DNA of 64,000 bases, taken from positions 1-64,000 of the forward strand of contig NZ_JACSPZ010000004.1 in NCBI RefSeq assembly GCF_014836905.1. Reading direction: 5' to 3'. Positions 22,672 through 31,302 of this stretch are shown in pieces. The translations under genes were made by a program, and so were the position numbers. The notes under the pieces were generated by a model. That model saw only the letters and a list, made by a program, of their open reading frames with translations. It was not told the DNA's origin and ran no database searches. Each line of letters begins with the position of its first letter. Position 1 is the stretch's first letter. The DNA is from Solibacillus faecavium. Its GTDB lineage: Bacteria; Bacillota; Bacilli; Bacillales_A; Planococcaceae.

Positions 22672-22718
22672 TTTTTTACAATTTCACTTATTATATAATA
22701 TCTTTAATTCTTCTCATA

Positions 22719-22756
22719 GAAAAAAACCGAAACGCACATCTAAGACTGCGATTCGG
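22719..22756 (-). terminator. terminator of the metNIQ operon
   Basis: On the minus strand CCGAATCGCA / TGCGTTTCGG (one mismatch) with a 10-base loop is followed by TTTTTTTCT, 18 bases beyond the MetQ stop. Confidence 0.88.
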
Positions 22757-22773
22757 CATTTCAATATATTTAT

Positions 22774-23601
22774 CTATTCAAAAGCAGGTGTAGCCGTTTC
22801 ATTGTAGTTTTCCTTTAGGAAATCGCGTACTACATCACTTGTCATTGCTTCAGCAAGTTTTTTGATCGCTTTGTCGTCCTGATTGTCCTCACGAGCTACT
22901 AATGTAATCGCGAAGTCGTTTTCCACACCTTCTGTCAGCAGTGCATCACTTTTTGGCGTTAAACCAAGTGGTGCCGCATAGGCTGGTGTCATGACAACTG
23001 CATCGGCATCATCATACATCCGCGCCAGCATTAATAGATCAACTTCTTTAAACTGAAGATTTTTCGGATTGTCCTCTATACTCGCTAACGTATAATACAC
23101 ATCTGTTTTTTCCTTTAATGTAATGACATTATGCTGGGCAAGCAGCATTAAAGAACGGTCAACATTTGAAATATCATTGGCAATCGCTACGGTCGCACCA
23201 TCCGGTAAGTCATCGATCGAATCATGATTTTTTGCATAGACACCGTAATTCGCAAAGTAAATCGGTTGAATTGGCACTAAATTCGAGCCATTATTCCGAT
23301 TGAATTCTTCCATGTATGGGACGTGCTGGAAGAAGTTTGCGTCCACTTCCTTCGCAGCGAGTGCACTGTTAGGTTGTACATTATCACCTAAAACGACAAC
23401 TTCCAAGTCGATGCCGTCTTTCGCTAATTGCGGCTCAACCAACTCTAGAATTTCAGTCATTGGTGCAATTAAAGATGCGACCTTTAATGTTGTTTCTTCA
23501 TTTCCTGAATCTTTATTGTCCTTTGCTTCCTCTTGCCCTGTGCAGCCAACTAATGCAAATGCTGCTGCTAAGCTTAATAACCATCTTTTTTTCACAATCA
23601 T
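22774..23601 (-). CDS. metQ: MetQ/NlpA-type substrate-binding lipoprotein
   Basis: A 275-residue lipoprotein precursor with signal peptide and lipobox ALVGC (Cys20). A NlpA/MetQ binding domain follows: LKVASLIAPMTEILELVEPQ, DANFFQHVPYMEEFNR and IANDISNVDRSLMLL. It captures D/L-methionine (or a close derivative) outside the membrane and delivers it to MetI. It ends the operon metN-metI-metQ, with the usual order and tight spacing. Note IAPMTEI in place of the common TPGPHAEI, a variation at the ligand-proximal loop that could alter specificity. Confidence 0.88.
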   Translation of the reverse strand: MIVKKRWLLSLAAAFALVGCTGQEEAKDNKDSGNEETTLKVASLIAPMTEILELVEPQLAKDGIDLEVVVLGDNVQPNSALAAKEVDANFFQHVPYMEEFNRNNGSNLVPIQPIYFANYGVYAKNHDSIDDLPDGATVAIANDISNVDRSLMLLAQHNVITLKEKTDVYYTLASIEDNPKNLQFKEVDLLMLARMYDDADAVVMTPAYAAPLGLTPKSDALLTEGVENDFAITLVAREDNQDDKAIKKLAEAMTSDVVRDFLKENYNETATPAFE

Positions 23602-23605
23602 TCTC

Positions 23606-24268
23606 CTATCTTTTATCCAACCATCTTGCTACAGTCGTTCCAAGCAATTGAATGAGCTGTACCAAAATAATCATAATCAAAATCATGTAAAGCATTAAAT
23701 CTGTTTTGAATTGCTGATAGCCGTAACGAATGGCAAAATCACCAATCCCACCACCACCAACAACCCCCATTATTGTGGAATACGAAATAAAGCTGACAAT
23801 CGACGTTGTTAAACCAAGTACAAGCCCCGAGCGCGCCTCCACATAAAGAAAGCTAAAAATAATTCGTTTAACTGATGCTCCCATTGATACCGCAGCCTCG
23901 ATCACACCTTTTGGTACATCCAGCAATGATTGCTCGACAAGCCTTGCATAATGGGCGATGGCAATAATCGATAGTGGGATTGTAGCTGCAACCGTACCAA
24001 TTGCAGTCCCTACAATTAGCCTTGTAAAAGGTATCAAAAATACGACGAGCAATAAAAATGGAAACGAGCGGATTGTATTTACAGCTAAGTTCAGTATATT
24101 GTAGACGATGCGATTTTCTAGTAACTTCCCTTTGCCGCAAAGAAATAAATATGTACCAATTGGCAGTCCGATAAGTACAGCCGCGATAATGGATACGCCT
24201 ACCATGAAGAACGTTTCGCTTACCGCCCGCCATATCTCGGCTTCATATTGGATGAGTACATTAGGCAT
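23606..24268 (-). CDS. metI: methionine-type ABC transporter permease MetI
   Basis: A 220-residue permease of the MetI family with five helices. It has VSETFFMVGVSIIAAVLIGL at the start and LPLSIIAIAHYARLVEQSL (coupling helix region with the conserved EAA-like loop, GVIEAAVSMGAS), ending RYGYQQFKTDLM. Start ATG 24268 is eight bases after AAGGTGG and overlaps the MetN stop by eight bases. The frame's upstream starts lie too close to the ribosome site. It forms the channel with MetN. Confidence 0.9.
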   Translation of the reverse strand: MPNVLIQYEAEIWRAVSETFFMVGVSIIAAVLIGLPIGTYLFLCGKGKLLENRIVYNILNLAVNTIRSFPFLLLVVFLIPFTRLIVGTAIGTVAATIPLSIIAIAHYARLVEQSLLDVPKGVIEAAVSMGASVKRIIFSFLYVEARSGLVLGLTTSIVSFISYSTIMGVVGGGGIGDFAIRYGYQQFKTDLMLYMILIMIILVQLIQLLGTTVARWLDKR

Positions 24269-25007
24269 GTCCATCTCCACCTTTCACAAGCTGATTAACA
24301 AAGCTTTGGGGGTGATGGTCCGTTTCCTTTATGCCTGTCGGTACTAAATCCACTGTTTCATAAATTTGACCGGCATCCATAACCGTTGCGCGATGGCAGA
24401 TGCTTTTGACTACATCAAGCTCATGACTAACGAGCACAATCGTTACACCTAGCGTTTCATTTACCTTTTGTAGTACACGCAGGATTTCCGCTGATGTATT
24501 CGTATCGAGTGCAGAGGTCGGCTCATCGCAAAGCAATACTGCCGGTTCATTTGCAAGCGCCCTCGCTATTGCGACACGCTGCTTTTGCCCGCCGCTTAGC
24601 TGTGCAGGATATTGCTGAGCAAACTGTTCAAGCCCGACAAATTTCAGACATTCCAAAACACGCGCCTGACGTAATTGTTTTGGATAATTCGCTAATGAGA
24701 GGGCAATTTCTACATTAGCGAAGACGGTCTTATTCGCTACTAAGTGAAAATGCTGAAAAATCATCCCAATCGATTTTCTCGCTTCCCGAAGCTGTGTACT
24801 ATTTAACTCGGTCAGCTGCTGGCCATTGATAATAACAGCACCACAATCAGGAACTTCCAACAAGTTCATCAAACGTAGCAACGTCGATTTCCCAGCTCCA
24901 CTCGCACCAATAAGACCATGAATTTCCCCATTTTCAATTGTTAACGTCACATTTTGAACAGCCTCAAACGTACCAAATTTTTTTGAAATTTGCTGTAATT
25001 GTATCAC
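24261..25007 (-). CDS. metN: methionine-type ABC transporter ATPase MetN, short form
   Basis: A 248-residue ATPase with Walker A GASGAGKST (about 35-43), Q-loop IFQHFHL, signature LSGGQKQR, Walker B VLLCDEPTSALD and H-loop VSHELDV. Usual MetN proteins are about 340 residues, with a C-terminal NIL/ACT regulatory domain that binds methionine and shuts transport. This one ends right after the nucleotide-binding domain. No S-box or T-box was seen in the leader (25008-25240). Methionine specificity rests on the MetI and MetQ partners. Confidence 0.87.
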   Translation of the reverse strand: MIQLQQISKKFGTFEAVQNVTLTIENGEIHGLIGASGAGKSTLLRLMNLLEVPDCGAVIINGQQLTELNSTQLREARKSIGMIFQHFHLVANKTVFANVEIALSLANYPKQLRQARVLECLKFVGLEQFAQQYPAQLSGGQKQRVAIARALANEPAVLLCDEPTSALDTNTSAEILRVLQKVNETLGVTIVLVSHELDVVKSICHRATVMDAGQIYETVDLVPTGIKETDHHPQSFVNQLVKGGDGHA

Positions 25008-25242
25008 TAGAAAAACACCCCTACTCCTTACCCAATCGATTTCTAATTATAGTAGATATTTCATCAATGACCAAGGGAAAGATATTTTAAACAATCTGTA
25101 TATGTACAAAAATAGCATGATATCAGGGAAAGATGGGTCAATAATGCAAATTATACTATTCCGAAAAAATATTCTAAATTTTTAATTTTTTGATAGATTT
25201 TCACTCCTATTTACTATATATTTTGATAAAGGGGGTGATTAA

Positions 25243-25539
25243 ATGTTCCATCCTGGCATCCTGCAAGAAACAAACCCATATTATGAAATCGACGTTTTCT
25301 TCGGTATTGAACAGAATCCATCGTTTGTTTCTATTATTTTGGATAAGGAAAAATATTCTGTGACTATTTCATTAAACGAGCCTGAAAATGAATTCTCGGA
25401 GATAAGATTGGAGGATAACGTAGAAATAATAAAAGTAGTTTTTGAAAGTTTAGGTGCTGCCAGCAATTACTACACCCATGTAAGAAACCCCATGAGTATC
25501 AATAACATTGTAAAAAATTTCAAAAGCAAGGAGCAATAA
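25243..25539 (+). CDS. hypothetical protein
   Basis: A 98-residue soluble protein with no recognised domain. It is acidic, with beta-rich stretches such as IEQNPSFVSIILDKEKYSVT. A strong ribosome site AAGGGGGTG is five bases before the ATG. It ends just before a bidirectional terminator, so it is likely a monocistronic unit. The leader 25021-25240 is AT-rich with no clear regulatory motif. Confidence 0.6.
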   Translation: MFHPGILQETNPYYEIDVFFGIEQNPSFVSIILDKEKYSVTISLNEPENEFSEIRLEDNVEIIKVVFESLGAASNYYTHVRNPMSINNIVKNFKSKEQ

Positions 25540-25564
25540 CTGCATCATGAATATACATAACTAA

Positions 25565-25600
25565 AGCCATCCACAAATAATGAAGTGGATGGCTATTTTT
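25565..25600. terminator. bidirectional terminator
   Basis: AGCCATCCAC / GTGGATGGCT form a 10-bp stem with a 10-base loop followed by ATTTTTC on the plus strand. It separates two converging hypothetical genes. Confidence 0.88.
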
Positions 25601-25619
25601 CTGATCAATTTGTCTCCCA

Positions 25620-26114
25620 TTACTGATGCCATTCAAAGAGTAAAATGCGATTTTCCTCTTTCTGATAAATTGCCGTAAATGTATCGAAATCACCATTTTC
25701 TGATCGATGGAAGTAATAATCACCCGGTTTTAAATTGGTAGTATATGCTGCAATCACATTTTTGAATGCTTCATCTTGCTGAATTTTATACATATTTTGA
25801 ACTCTATTTATAAAATTATTAACAAGCCGATTAGCCGCAATTAAATTTTCATCAGTTACTTCTTCAAAATCACGTAGTTGTTCTGGATTAACAACAAGAT
25901 CATATCGCAATTCATTCACCCACTCCCCATCCCCACGTGCGGGATATTTAGTAGACCAAACGCCGATTATTTCATTTGGAACTGGTAGCTCCACATCCCA
26001 GCGTTCCTTATATTGCACCACCATTTCTTCAGGTGTTACAGAAACCCGGTAGGAGGCAATATAGATGAACAAAATGACAAGCCCAATAAATAAAGAAATG
26101 ATAATTTTCTTCAT
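25620..26114 (-). CDS. membrane-anchored hypothetical protein
   Basis: A 164-residue protein with one N-terminal transmembrane helix (MKKIIISLFIGLVILFIYIA) and an extracytoplasmic domain. The domain has WSTKYPARGDGEWVNELRY and a C-terminal YYFHRSENGDFDTFTAIYQK. No lipobox. I recognise no family. The two zinc-ribbon genes lie upstream on the same strand with 12 bases between, so the three may form an operon. Confidence 0.6.
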   Translation of the reverse strand: MKKIIISLFIGLVILFIYIASYRVSVTPEEMVVQYKERWDVELPVPNEIIGVWSTKYPARGDGEWVNELRYDLVVNPEQLRDFEEVTDENLIAANRLVNNFINRVQNMYKIQQDEAFKNVIAAYTTNLKPGDYYFHRSENGDFDTFTAIYQKEENRILLFEWHQ

Positions 26115-26126
26115 AGTGTCTCCTTT

Positions 26127-26729
26127 TTACTTCATGATCAACGCTTTTAAAAACGATTCAAGATGCATGTTATCGTCATGTTGCAGCACCTTTATTAATT
26201 CATCCGAATCCGCTATATTTTTATCCATCAGCTTCCTCAGTAAAAGGCCTAAACAATCTCTTGTTATGAGCTGACTATTTGTTTGCTCATAGGACGCATC
26301 GAAATAGTTGGCAATGGCTAAATATTCAGCATTGTCATATAAATTAAGCATTGTCTGTGGGGACTCGTCATGTTGAATCAAAATTTGTAGTGATAAATGA
26401 ATGCACCGTTCATATTTGGCAATTGTATCCGCATCTATAAAAGGCTCGTGAGCTTCTGGGGTTGGTTGTTCATTGATAAACTGCTGATCGAGTGCCCAGC
26501 GGTATATGTCATTTTCATTATCATAATAACTCGGATCGCCAAATTGTATAACAAAGCCGCATTGCTGACAAATGGCTGTATTATGTACAAATGTAACTTG
26601 AATTCCTGGTTTTTCAACATCTGTAAACGTTTCAATAGGGATAAAAATATCGTGGGAGCAGATATGACAAAGGATGGGCTTTTTAAAAATATATAAACGG
26701 CTCTCTTCTGATACTAAGTGATCTACCAT
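26127..26729 (-). CDS. zinc-ribbon (CpXC-like) protein
   Basis: A 200-residue protein whose N-terminal part carries two CxxC pairs (LCHICSHD, about 20-25, and AICQQCGFV, about 53-61) spaced like a CpXC/zinc-ribbon domain. The rest is alpha-helical with several His and Glu, and of unknown fold. The start ATG follows the stop of the preceding small zinc-finger gene directly (TAAATG), so the two proteins are co-translated. Function unknown; a paired nucleic-acid or metal-binding role is speculative. Confidence 0.65.
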   Translation of the reverse strand: MVDHLVSEESRLYIFKKPILCHICSHDIFIPIETFTDVEKPGIQVTFVHNTAICQQCGFVIQFGDPSYYDNENDIYRWALDQQFINEQPTPEAHEPFIDADTIAKYERCIHLSLQILIQHDESPQTMLNLYDNAEYLAIANYFDASYEQTNSQLITRDCLGLLLRKLMDKNIADSDELIKVLQHDDNMHLESFLKALIMK

Positions 26730-26978
26730 TTAATCACCCACCTGAACATATTCAATCGTACTTACCCCATTAAGTTCTCGTTCTTCAAATTTCATTTCAT
26801 GAGCGCATGTAATACAGGAGAAAGATTGCAGTGTTAATTTCTTTCTTTGCACACCCGGCTCATGATTAGTCAATTTCACAAAGACTTCCCGGTGCCTAAA
26901 TCTAGTTTCTTCGCAAAATAAACAAACTAGCGGCTTACCTATTACGTTCACCTCATATATACCTCTTCTTCTCACCAT
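26730..26978 (-). CDS. small zinc-ribbon protein
   Basis: An 82-residue protein with two CxxC motifs (LVCLFCEETR and SFSCITCAHEM) about 36 residues apart, a typical four-Cys zinc ribbon, and a basic central segment. It ends exactly at the start of a larger zinc-ribbon gene, forming a two-gene unit. ATG with GAGGTGCTAG upstream. Family not identified beyond the zinc-ribbon layout. Confidence 0.65.
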   Translation of the reverse strand: MVRRRGIYEVNVIGKPLVCLFCEETRFRHREVFVKLTNHEPGVQRKKLTLQSFSCITCAHEMKFEERELNGVSTIEYVQVGD

Positions 26979-27143
26979 TTACTAGCACCTCTATCCGTAG
27001 TGAATTTGTAATTTACTACCATTATATAGTAACTCTAACGTATTCTAATAGAGATGAACTTTATTATTTATAGTTTTATCCCAAAATTTTATGAGTCATT
27101 ACCAAATTGAGAGTCGTCTAATTAATAAAGGGAGGTGCAATGC

Positions 27144-27677
27144 GTGATAGATCTTGAAGCAGATTATTCAGAAGCTTCATCAGATGAAATCCTAAATCAA
27201 CTGATGGAGGACTATGCAACTGATTTAAAAAGAATCGCTTTCTTATATGTAAATGATCTGTCTGAGTGTGAGGATATTATTCAGGAAGTCTTTATTTCTT
27301 GTTATCAAAAGTTACCCAGCTTCCGACATGAATGCAGTTATAAGACTTGGTTAATCCGTATTACGATTAATAAATGTAAGGATTACAAGAAACGGTGGAG
27401 TATTAAAAAGCTTATTTATAAACCCATTATTTCAACGGTTTATACTGCACCCTCTGCAGAAGAACAATTTATGTATGAACAGAAATCTAAAACTATGATA
27501 GAACAAATAGCCAAGCTACCAGCTAAATATAAAGAGGTGCTCATCCTTTATTATTATCAGCAATTGACGATGACTGAAATAAGTGAAATCCTCAACATAA
27601 ATATTAATACGATTAAATCAAGATTACTTCGCGGAAAGAAAATGCTTCAAAACAAATTTGGAAAGGAGTCATACTAG
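27144..27677 (+). CDS. ECF sigma factor
   Basis: A 177-residue group IV sigma factor. Region 2 has LYVNDLSECEDIIQEVFISC with the RNA-polymerase-binding helix, and region 4 has LPAKYKEVLILYYYQQLTMT, ending with helix-turn-helix INTIKSRLLRGKKMLQ. GTG 27144 is chosen because GGGAGG is eight bases upstream. The next gene overlaps by one base and encodes a membrane protein with the layout of its anti-sigma factor. No convincing own promoter of the ECF type was found. Confidence 0.9.
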   Translation: MIDLEADYSEASSDEILNQLMEDYATDLKRIAFLYVNDLSECEDIIQEVFISCYQKLPSFRHECSYKTWLIRITINKCKDYKKRWSIKKLIYKPIISTVYTAPSAEEQFMYEQKSKTMIEQIAKLPAKYKEVLILYYYQQLTMTEISEILNININTIKSRLLRGKKMLQNKFGKESY

Positions 27678-28474
27678 TGGACAACTTCGATAAACAGGTG
27701 AAAGAAGAGATTCAGGGATACTTAGATAAACACGTACACTTTTCTCGCGAAGAAAGTCAGCAAATTCGCAGTAAGACAGTAAATAAAAGCTCAACTAAAA
27801 GCTTTCATGGAGTTTATTATACCGTTTTGGCTGCAGCCATTATTTTAATTTCTATTCTAAGTGTACCGCTATTTAAAACTATAAACTTTAATAGTAATAC
27901 CCCAGCCGATTATATTGTAGTAGAAGAAAAGGAAACGAATGACAATAAGGAAATAAAAGCTTCTTTAGATCAACGTGTTAATGGAAATGCATTTAAAAGA
28001 AGTAGGCAAATGTTACCAAATGAAATTACAGACAAGTTACAATTAGCCGTAATTAATGCTCCGGAAAAGTATAGACTTACAGAAGCAAGTTATAATTACT
28101 GGTCAAATAGCGGGGAATCAATCGATATTACCTTAGCCTTAAGTTTTAATAGCCAACAAAATTCTTACTTCACACAAATTTTTAAAGGGCAAGTTAAACT
28201 TGAAGACAACCATAAGGTAATAGAAAAATCGGGTAACTGGAAACTCATTCCCGAATCTGAAACTTCTAGTGGTGATAATAAATACATCATCGCTGTTTCA
28301 GAAATCGTAGTGAATCAAGAAAAGTATACAATAATTGTTCAAACATACGACATCCATGATGATTTTTACGCAAACCCTTATTCTAAAACGGATATTGTAA
28401 ATTTTTTAGAATCTTTACAACTAAAAGTTGCAGTAAAGAATTTGTTAGAGATAAATACCGAGGATTCCATGTAA
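27677..28474 (+). CDS. putative anti-sigma factor, membrane protein
   Basis: A 265-residue protein with a cytoplasmic N-terminus (DKQVKEEIQGYLDKHVHFSRE), one transmembrane helix (YYTVLAAAIILISILSVPLF, about 47-66) and an external domain of about 190 residues. The start GTG 27677 is the last base of the sigma gene stop region. The arrangement after an ECF sigma gene identifies it as the cognate anti-sigma factor. It lacks a recognisable zinc-type ZAS motif (H-x3-C-x2-C), so binding is by another helix set. Signal unknown. Confidence 0.75.
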   Translation: MDNFDKQVKEEIQGYLDKHVHFSREESQQIRSKTVNKSSTKSFHGVYYTVLAAAIILISILSVPLFKTINFNSNTPADYIVVEEKETNDNKEIKASLDQRVNGNAFKRSRQMLPNEITDKLQLAVINAPEKYRLTEASYNYWSNSGESIDITLALSFNSQQNSYFTQIFKGQVKLEDNHKVIEKSGNWKLIPESETSSGDNKYIIAVSEIVVNQEKYTIIVQTYDIHDDFYANPYSKTDIVNFLESLQLKVAVKNLLEINTEDSM

Positions 28475-28584
28475 TTTAAATATGTATGATATCTTCTGCT
28501 ATATAAAGATTTTTCACATAAAAAAGGACATGCTTTCACCTCTTCGATAAATCAGAAGCATTCTCCCTCCTCTCTTTAAAAAAG

Positions 28585-28616
28585 AAAAAGCTTAGCAAAA
28601 TTCCGCTAAGCTTTTA
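28585..28616. terminator. bidirectional terminator
   Basis: AAAAAGCTTAGC / GCTAAGCTTTT form an 11-bp stem with an 8-base loop between the anti-sigma gene and the converging ATP-grasp gene. Confidence 0.85.
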
Positions 28617-28708
28617 ACGTGTATATTGTCTAATGGCCCCATTCCTAATCGCATCTCTTGGCAAATACCGCCCCTTGAACAGTTCTATTAACTAACTCTG
28701 TTAGAAAA

Positions 28709-29926
28709 TTACCTTTTTTTCATTCCAATTGGCAAATAATAAGATAGATTATTTGTAATCATCCCACCTACCCGTAAACCGTTCGCTGCAGGCTTTCCAC
28801 TTATTAGAAAGCTGCCGACTAATAGTTCTCCTGTTTGTGTACCCTTTTCACTTTGGAACGTTGTTTTTGGCTGCTCAATATATTGCTGATAAACTTTCGG
28901 ATATTGAAGATACGATTTTTGTTTATCCTCTTTTAGGAGCTGCCCACCTGCGTCATATATTTCGACCGTATCCCCTTCACGTCCAAATACCGGTTTCTTT
29001 ACATAGCGCATCCCTTTTTCAATAAAAGGTTGTTCTTCCAAATAGGTCGGCAGAAAATATTCAGCAATCCACTCATGCTCATCCGCTGTAAAAAAGGCAT
29101 TTCGTTCCTCATGTAATCCCCAAATGACCGCCTGCACCGCCTTATTTTGCAGTAAAAAAGCGGACGGCGGGTTAAGTATGGTCAACAGGTTTTGCTCGAC
29201 AAGCTCTAATAGCCACAATCCGATTTTGTTCTGTTCATCATCTTCGTCCATTAGCAGATTTTCAATCGGGAAAGTAGGACGGTAAAGCAGATCAACCCGC
29301 TTACCGTTCTCGTCAAACAACCCAATACCTCTTTGAATTTGTAGTTGTGACAGTGACGTAAATTTCGCGTGAGGTACAAATTGCATTAAGTAAAGCGTTG
29401 TATAATAGTCTTCTATATTTTGGTCATGTGCGGTGAAAACGATATGGGCATTAGGGGAAAAGATGCTTTGGGCTACACTTTTCCGGATTGTGCTTTTTAA
29501 TAATGGTTCCATTCCAGCATTCGGATTTTCCATGCCAAACGCATTGCATATATGCTCATTTACAACAAACAATTCCTTAATAAATGTTGGCGTATCAGCA
29601 TTCATTTCGATGCACTTATAGCTGCCTACATGCGGAATAAAATCAAAGCGCGCAATGACACTTTCAGCATCCAGGGTTTTCAAACGGAGAAAATGCAGTG
29701 TTTCTTTTGGGTAGCCCATTTCAAGCAGTGCCTCATCCGGAATGTTTCGCAACAAGTGAGCCACCTTATAAAAGATTTTCCCAACACATTCCGTCGCCAA
29801 CCGAATTTTTTTAACTTCTACCTCTTTCACTTCATATAGATCGTAAAGCGCGTATTCTTCATTATATAAATCTGCCCAAAAATGTTCTATATTCGAATAA
29901 AACTGTTGTCGCTCGCTGTTAGTCAT
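28709..29926 (-). CDS. glutathionylspermidine synthase-like ATP-grasp protein (YjfC-like)
   Basis: A 405-residue protein of the glutathionylspermidine synthase preATP-grasp family. Conserved points are SYKCIEMNADTPTF (E-x-N-x-D-T-P, about 126), VKKPVFGREGDTVEI (about 310) and the C-terminal GLRVGGMITNNLS. The family forms a C-N bond with ATP hydrolysis. The substrate for YjfC-type members is unknown; they lack the amidase half of classical Gsp synthases. It ends the operon of a lipoprotein, a DUF350 membrane protein and a small soluble protein, as in yjfM-yjfL-yjfC of E. coli. Confidence 0.87.
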   Translation of the reverse strand: MTNSERQQFYSNIEHFWADLYNEEYALYDLYEVKEVEVKKIRLATECVGKIFYKVAHLLRNIPDEALLEMGYPKETLHFLRLKTLDAESVIARFDFIPHVGSYKCIEMNADTPTFIKELFVVNEHICNAFGMENPNAGMEPLLKSTIRKSVAQSIFSPNAHIVFTAHDQNIEDYYTTLYLMQFVPHAKFTSLSQLQIQRGIGLFDENGKRVDLLYRPTFPIENLLMDEDDEQNKIGLWLLELVEQNLLTILNPPSAFLLQNKAVQAVIWGLHEERNAFFTADEHEWIAEYFLPTYLEEQPFIEKGMRYVKKPVFGREGDTVEIYDAGGQLLKEDKQKSYLQYPKVYQQYIEQPKTTFQSEKGTQTGELLVGSFLISGKPAANGLRVGGMITNNLSYYLPIGMKKR

Positions 29927-29934
29927 GAAATTTT

Positions 29935-30390
29935 TCAGCCCACTTTCAACTCTGTTGCGTAAATTACATACACACCGCGGTCTTCATCAATTTCGGTAGA
30001 AGTAACAAGCATTTGCCCGGTTTCGGGAATATCCACAATATCCTTTAGTAAATAGCGGATCACTTCAAAGTGCGTATCACAAGGAATACGTGCGAACAAA
30101 CGGTAATTTTCACGTTCGTTCGGGCTTCTGAATTCGATATGAATGCCCTGTTCGCGGAAACTTTGCTCATCTTCGCCTGATAAATTGCGCCCAATCTCTT
30201 TTAAAACGAGCACTTCCATTTCATCTTCCATTTCATTCGATATAAGTTCATACTGTGTACCGCGCATAATAAAATAAGTGCAAAGCTGGCGCGCATAAAA
30301 TTCATCCGGCCCAACATTAGTTTCCGTATATTCATAAAACGGCTCGAAATGTCCATTTCCTCTATCTATATAGTAAATTAACCGCTTCAA
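29935..30390 (-). CDS. hypothetical protein of the YjfLMC-like operon
   Basis: A 151-residue soluble protein (LIYYIDRGNGHFEPFYEYTE at the start) with no family I know. It is encoded between the DUF350 gene and the ATP-grasp gene, eight bases from the latter, so it is translated with them. TTG start with GAGGAGAG upstream. It could be a substrate or a partner of the ATP-grasp enzyme, which is inference from position only. Confidence 0.6.
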   Translation of the reverse strand: MKRLIYYIDRGNGHFEPFYEYTETNVGPDEFYARQLCTYFIMRGTQYELISNEMEDEMEVLVLKEIGRNLSGEDEQSFREQGIHIEFRSPNERENYRLFARIPCDTHFEVIRYLLKDIVDIPETGQMLVTSTEIDEDRGVYVIYATELKVG

Positions 30391-30407
30391 TATTTTCTCT
30401 CCTCAGA

Positions 30408-30806
30408 CTAATAAGATATACATTTTGCTACAATCCAGCCAACCGCTATGGATAGAGATAATAACATCGTCCCAACTGCACGATTGTCTTCTTCAATCGC
30501 CTTTTGAATACTGAAGCGAATTGTTATTAGTTCTGCAACAAAGAATACAATTACTTGCGCCACTATTCCGATTGCACCCCAAATCGCCATATCCAATAAC
30601 GAAATCGAATATTCGGCAGCTGCACCTAATACAATCGCAAGTCCCACTACTTTCCCGCCTAACAGCATAGCGGCTGCTACATTCTTTTGTGAAATCAACT
30701 GAAACTCTTTAATCTTTGGCGTACTTAACGCAAACAGTACCATACCGATTATAAGTAAACCCAATGATACACCGAGATATGATAAAAAATTCAAATATCC
30801 ATTCAT
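30408..30806 (-). CDS. DUF350 family membrane protein (YjfL-like)
   Basis: A 132-residue protein with four helices and the DUF350 pattern: LSYLGVSLGLLIIGMVLFAL, then QKNVAAAMLLGGKVVGLAI and a C-terminal AVGTMLLSLSIAVGWI. Family members are found beside glutathionylspermidine synthase-like and PspA-like proteins. Function unknown, probably in envelope stress or surface modification. It starts 15 bases after the lipoprotein gene, with GGAGAG upstream. Confidence 0.87.
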   Translation of the reverse strand: MNGYLNFLSYLGVSLGLLIIGMVLFALSTPKIKEFQLISQKNVAAAMLLGGKVVGLAIVLGAAAEYSISLLDMAIWGAIGIVAQVIVFFVAELITIRFSIQKAIEEDNRAVGTMLLSLSIAVGWIVAKCISY

Positions 30807-30821
30807 GCTTTTTTGTCTCTC

Positions 30822-31154
30822 CTATCCACCGAAACTTTTTGTACCACTACCAAACCCAGAGCTGGACTGAGTGGCTTTAAAACTTGAACTATTTTTATAA
30901 CTTTTATAATTACTGTTGCTATGTAGTGCCGATTTATTGTTATAGTACCTGCCGCCATAATAGTACGCCCCATAATAGCCCGAGCGACTTTCATCACATC
31001 GCCAAACACCATCTTCCTCTGACCAGTCCCAATCATTACAGCTTTTATCAGTAGGCTTTGGCGGTAAACTGTTTGTCGAAGTCCCGCACCCAGCCAAGGT
31101 TAATGAAAGTGCTGTTGCGGAAATACCGACCATCAATTTCTTTGTTTTCTCCAT
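30822..31154 (-). CDS. small Tyr/Ser/Gly-rich lipoprotein (YjfM/DUF1190-like position)
   Basis: A 110-residue lipoprotein precursor. A signal with lipobox TLAGC (Cys23) precedes CNDWDWSEEDGVWRCD (a Cys pair, Trp-rich). A low-complexity YYGAYYYGGRYYNN stretch and a terminal GFGSGTKSFGG follow. The Gly-Phe-Gly ending resembles the C-termini of E. coli YjfM-type proteins encoded beside DUF350. It is first in the four-gene operon. A modification of the repetitive tail by the ATP-grasp enzyme is an idea, not evidence. Confidence 0.65.
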   Translation of the reverse strand: MEKTKKLMVGISATALSLTLAGCGTSTNSLPPKPTDKSCNDWDWSEEDGVWRCDESRSGYYGAYYYGGRYYNNKSALHSNSNYKSYKNSSSFKATQSSSGFGSGTKSFGG

Positions 31155-31269
31155 TTTGCTGCCTCCATTTCCTTTCCACTTTTAATGTACGAAACAACCT
31201 AAAAAAAAGATTCCAAAATTTAAAAATTAATATTTTCGTAGAATTTTAGAATGAAATTCCCTTGCAGAA

Positions 31270-31302
31270 CAAAAAATCCTGTTCTAAAAAACAGGATTTT
31301 GA
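31270..31302 (-). terminator. terminator hairpin
   Basis: AAAATCCTG / CAGGATTTT form a 9-bp stem with a 10-base loop, followed by U-rich sequence on the minus strand. It overlaps the end of the ORF at 31284-31556. Confidence 0.7.

Noticed and set aside
25008-25240. S-box or T-box riboswitch ahead of metNIQ
   Set aside because: No conserved S-box core or T-box sequence was seen on either strand.
27000-27143. ECF autoregulatory promoter before the first sigma gene
   Set aside because: CGTC is present near 27113, but no AAC-type -35 is found at the correct distance.
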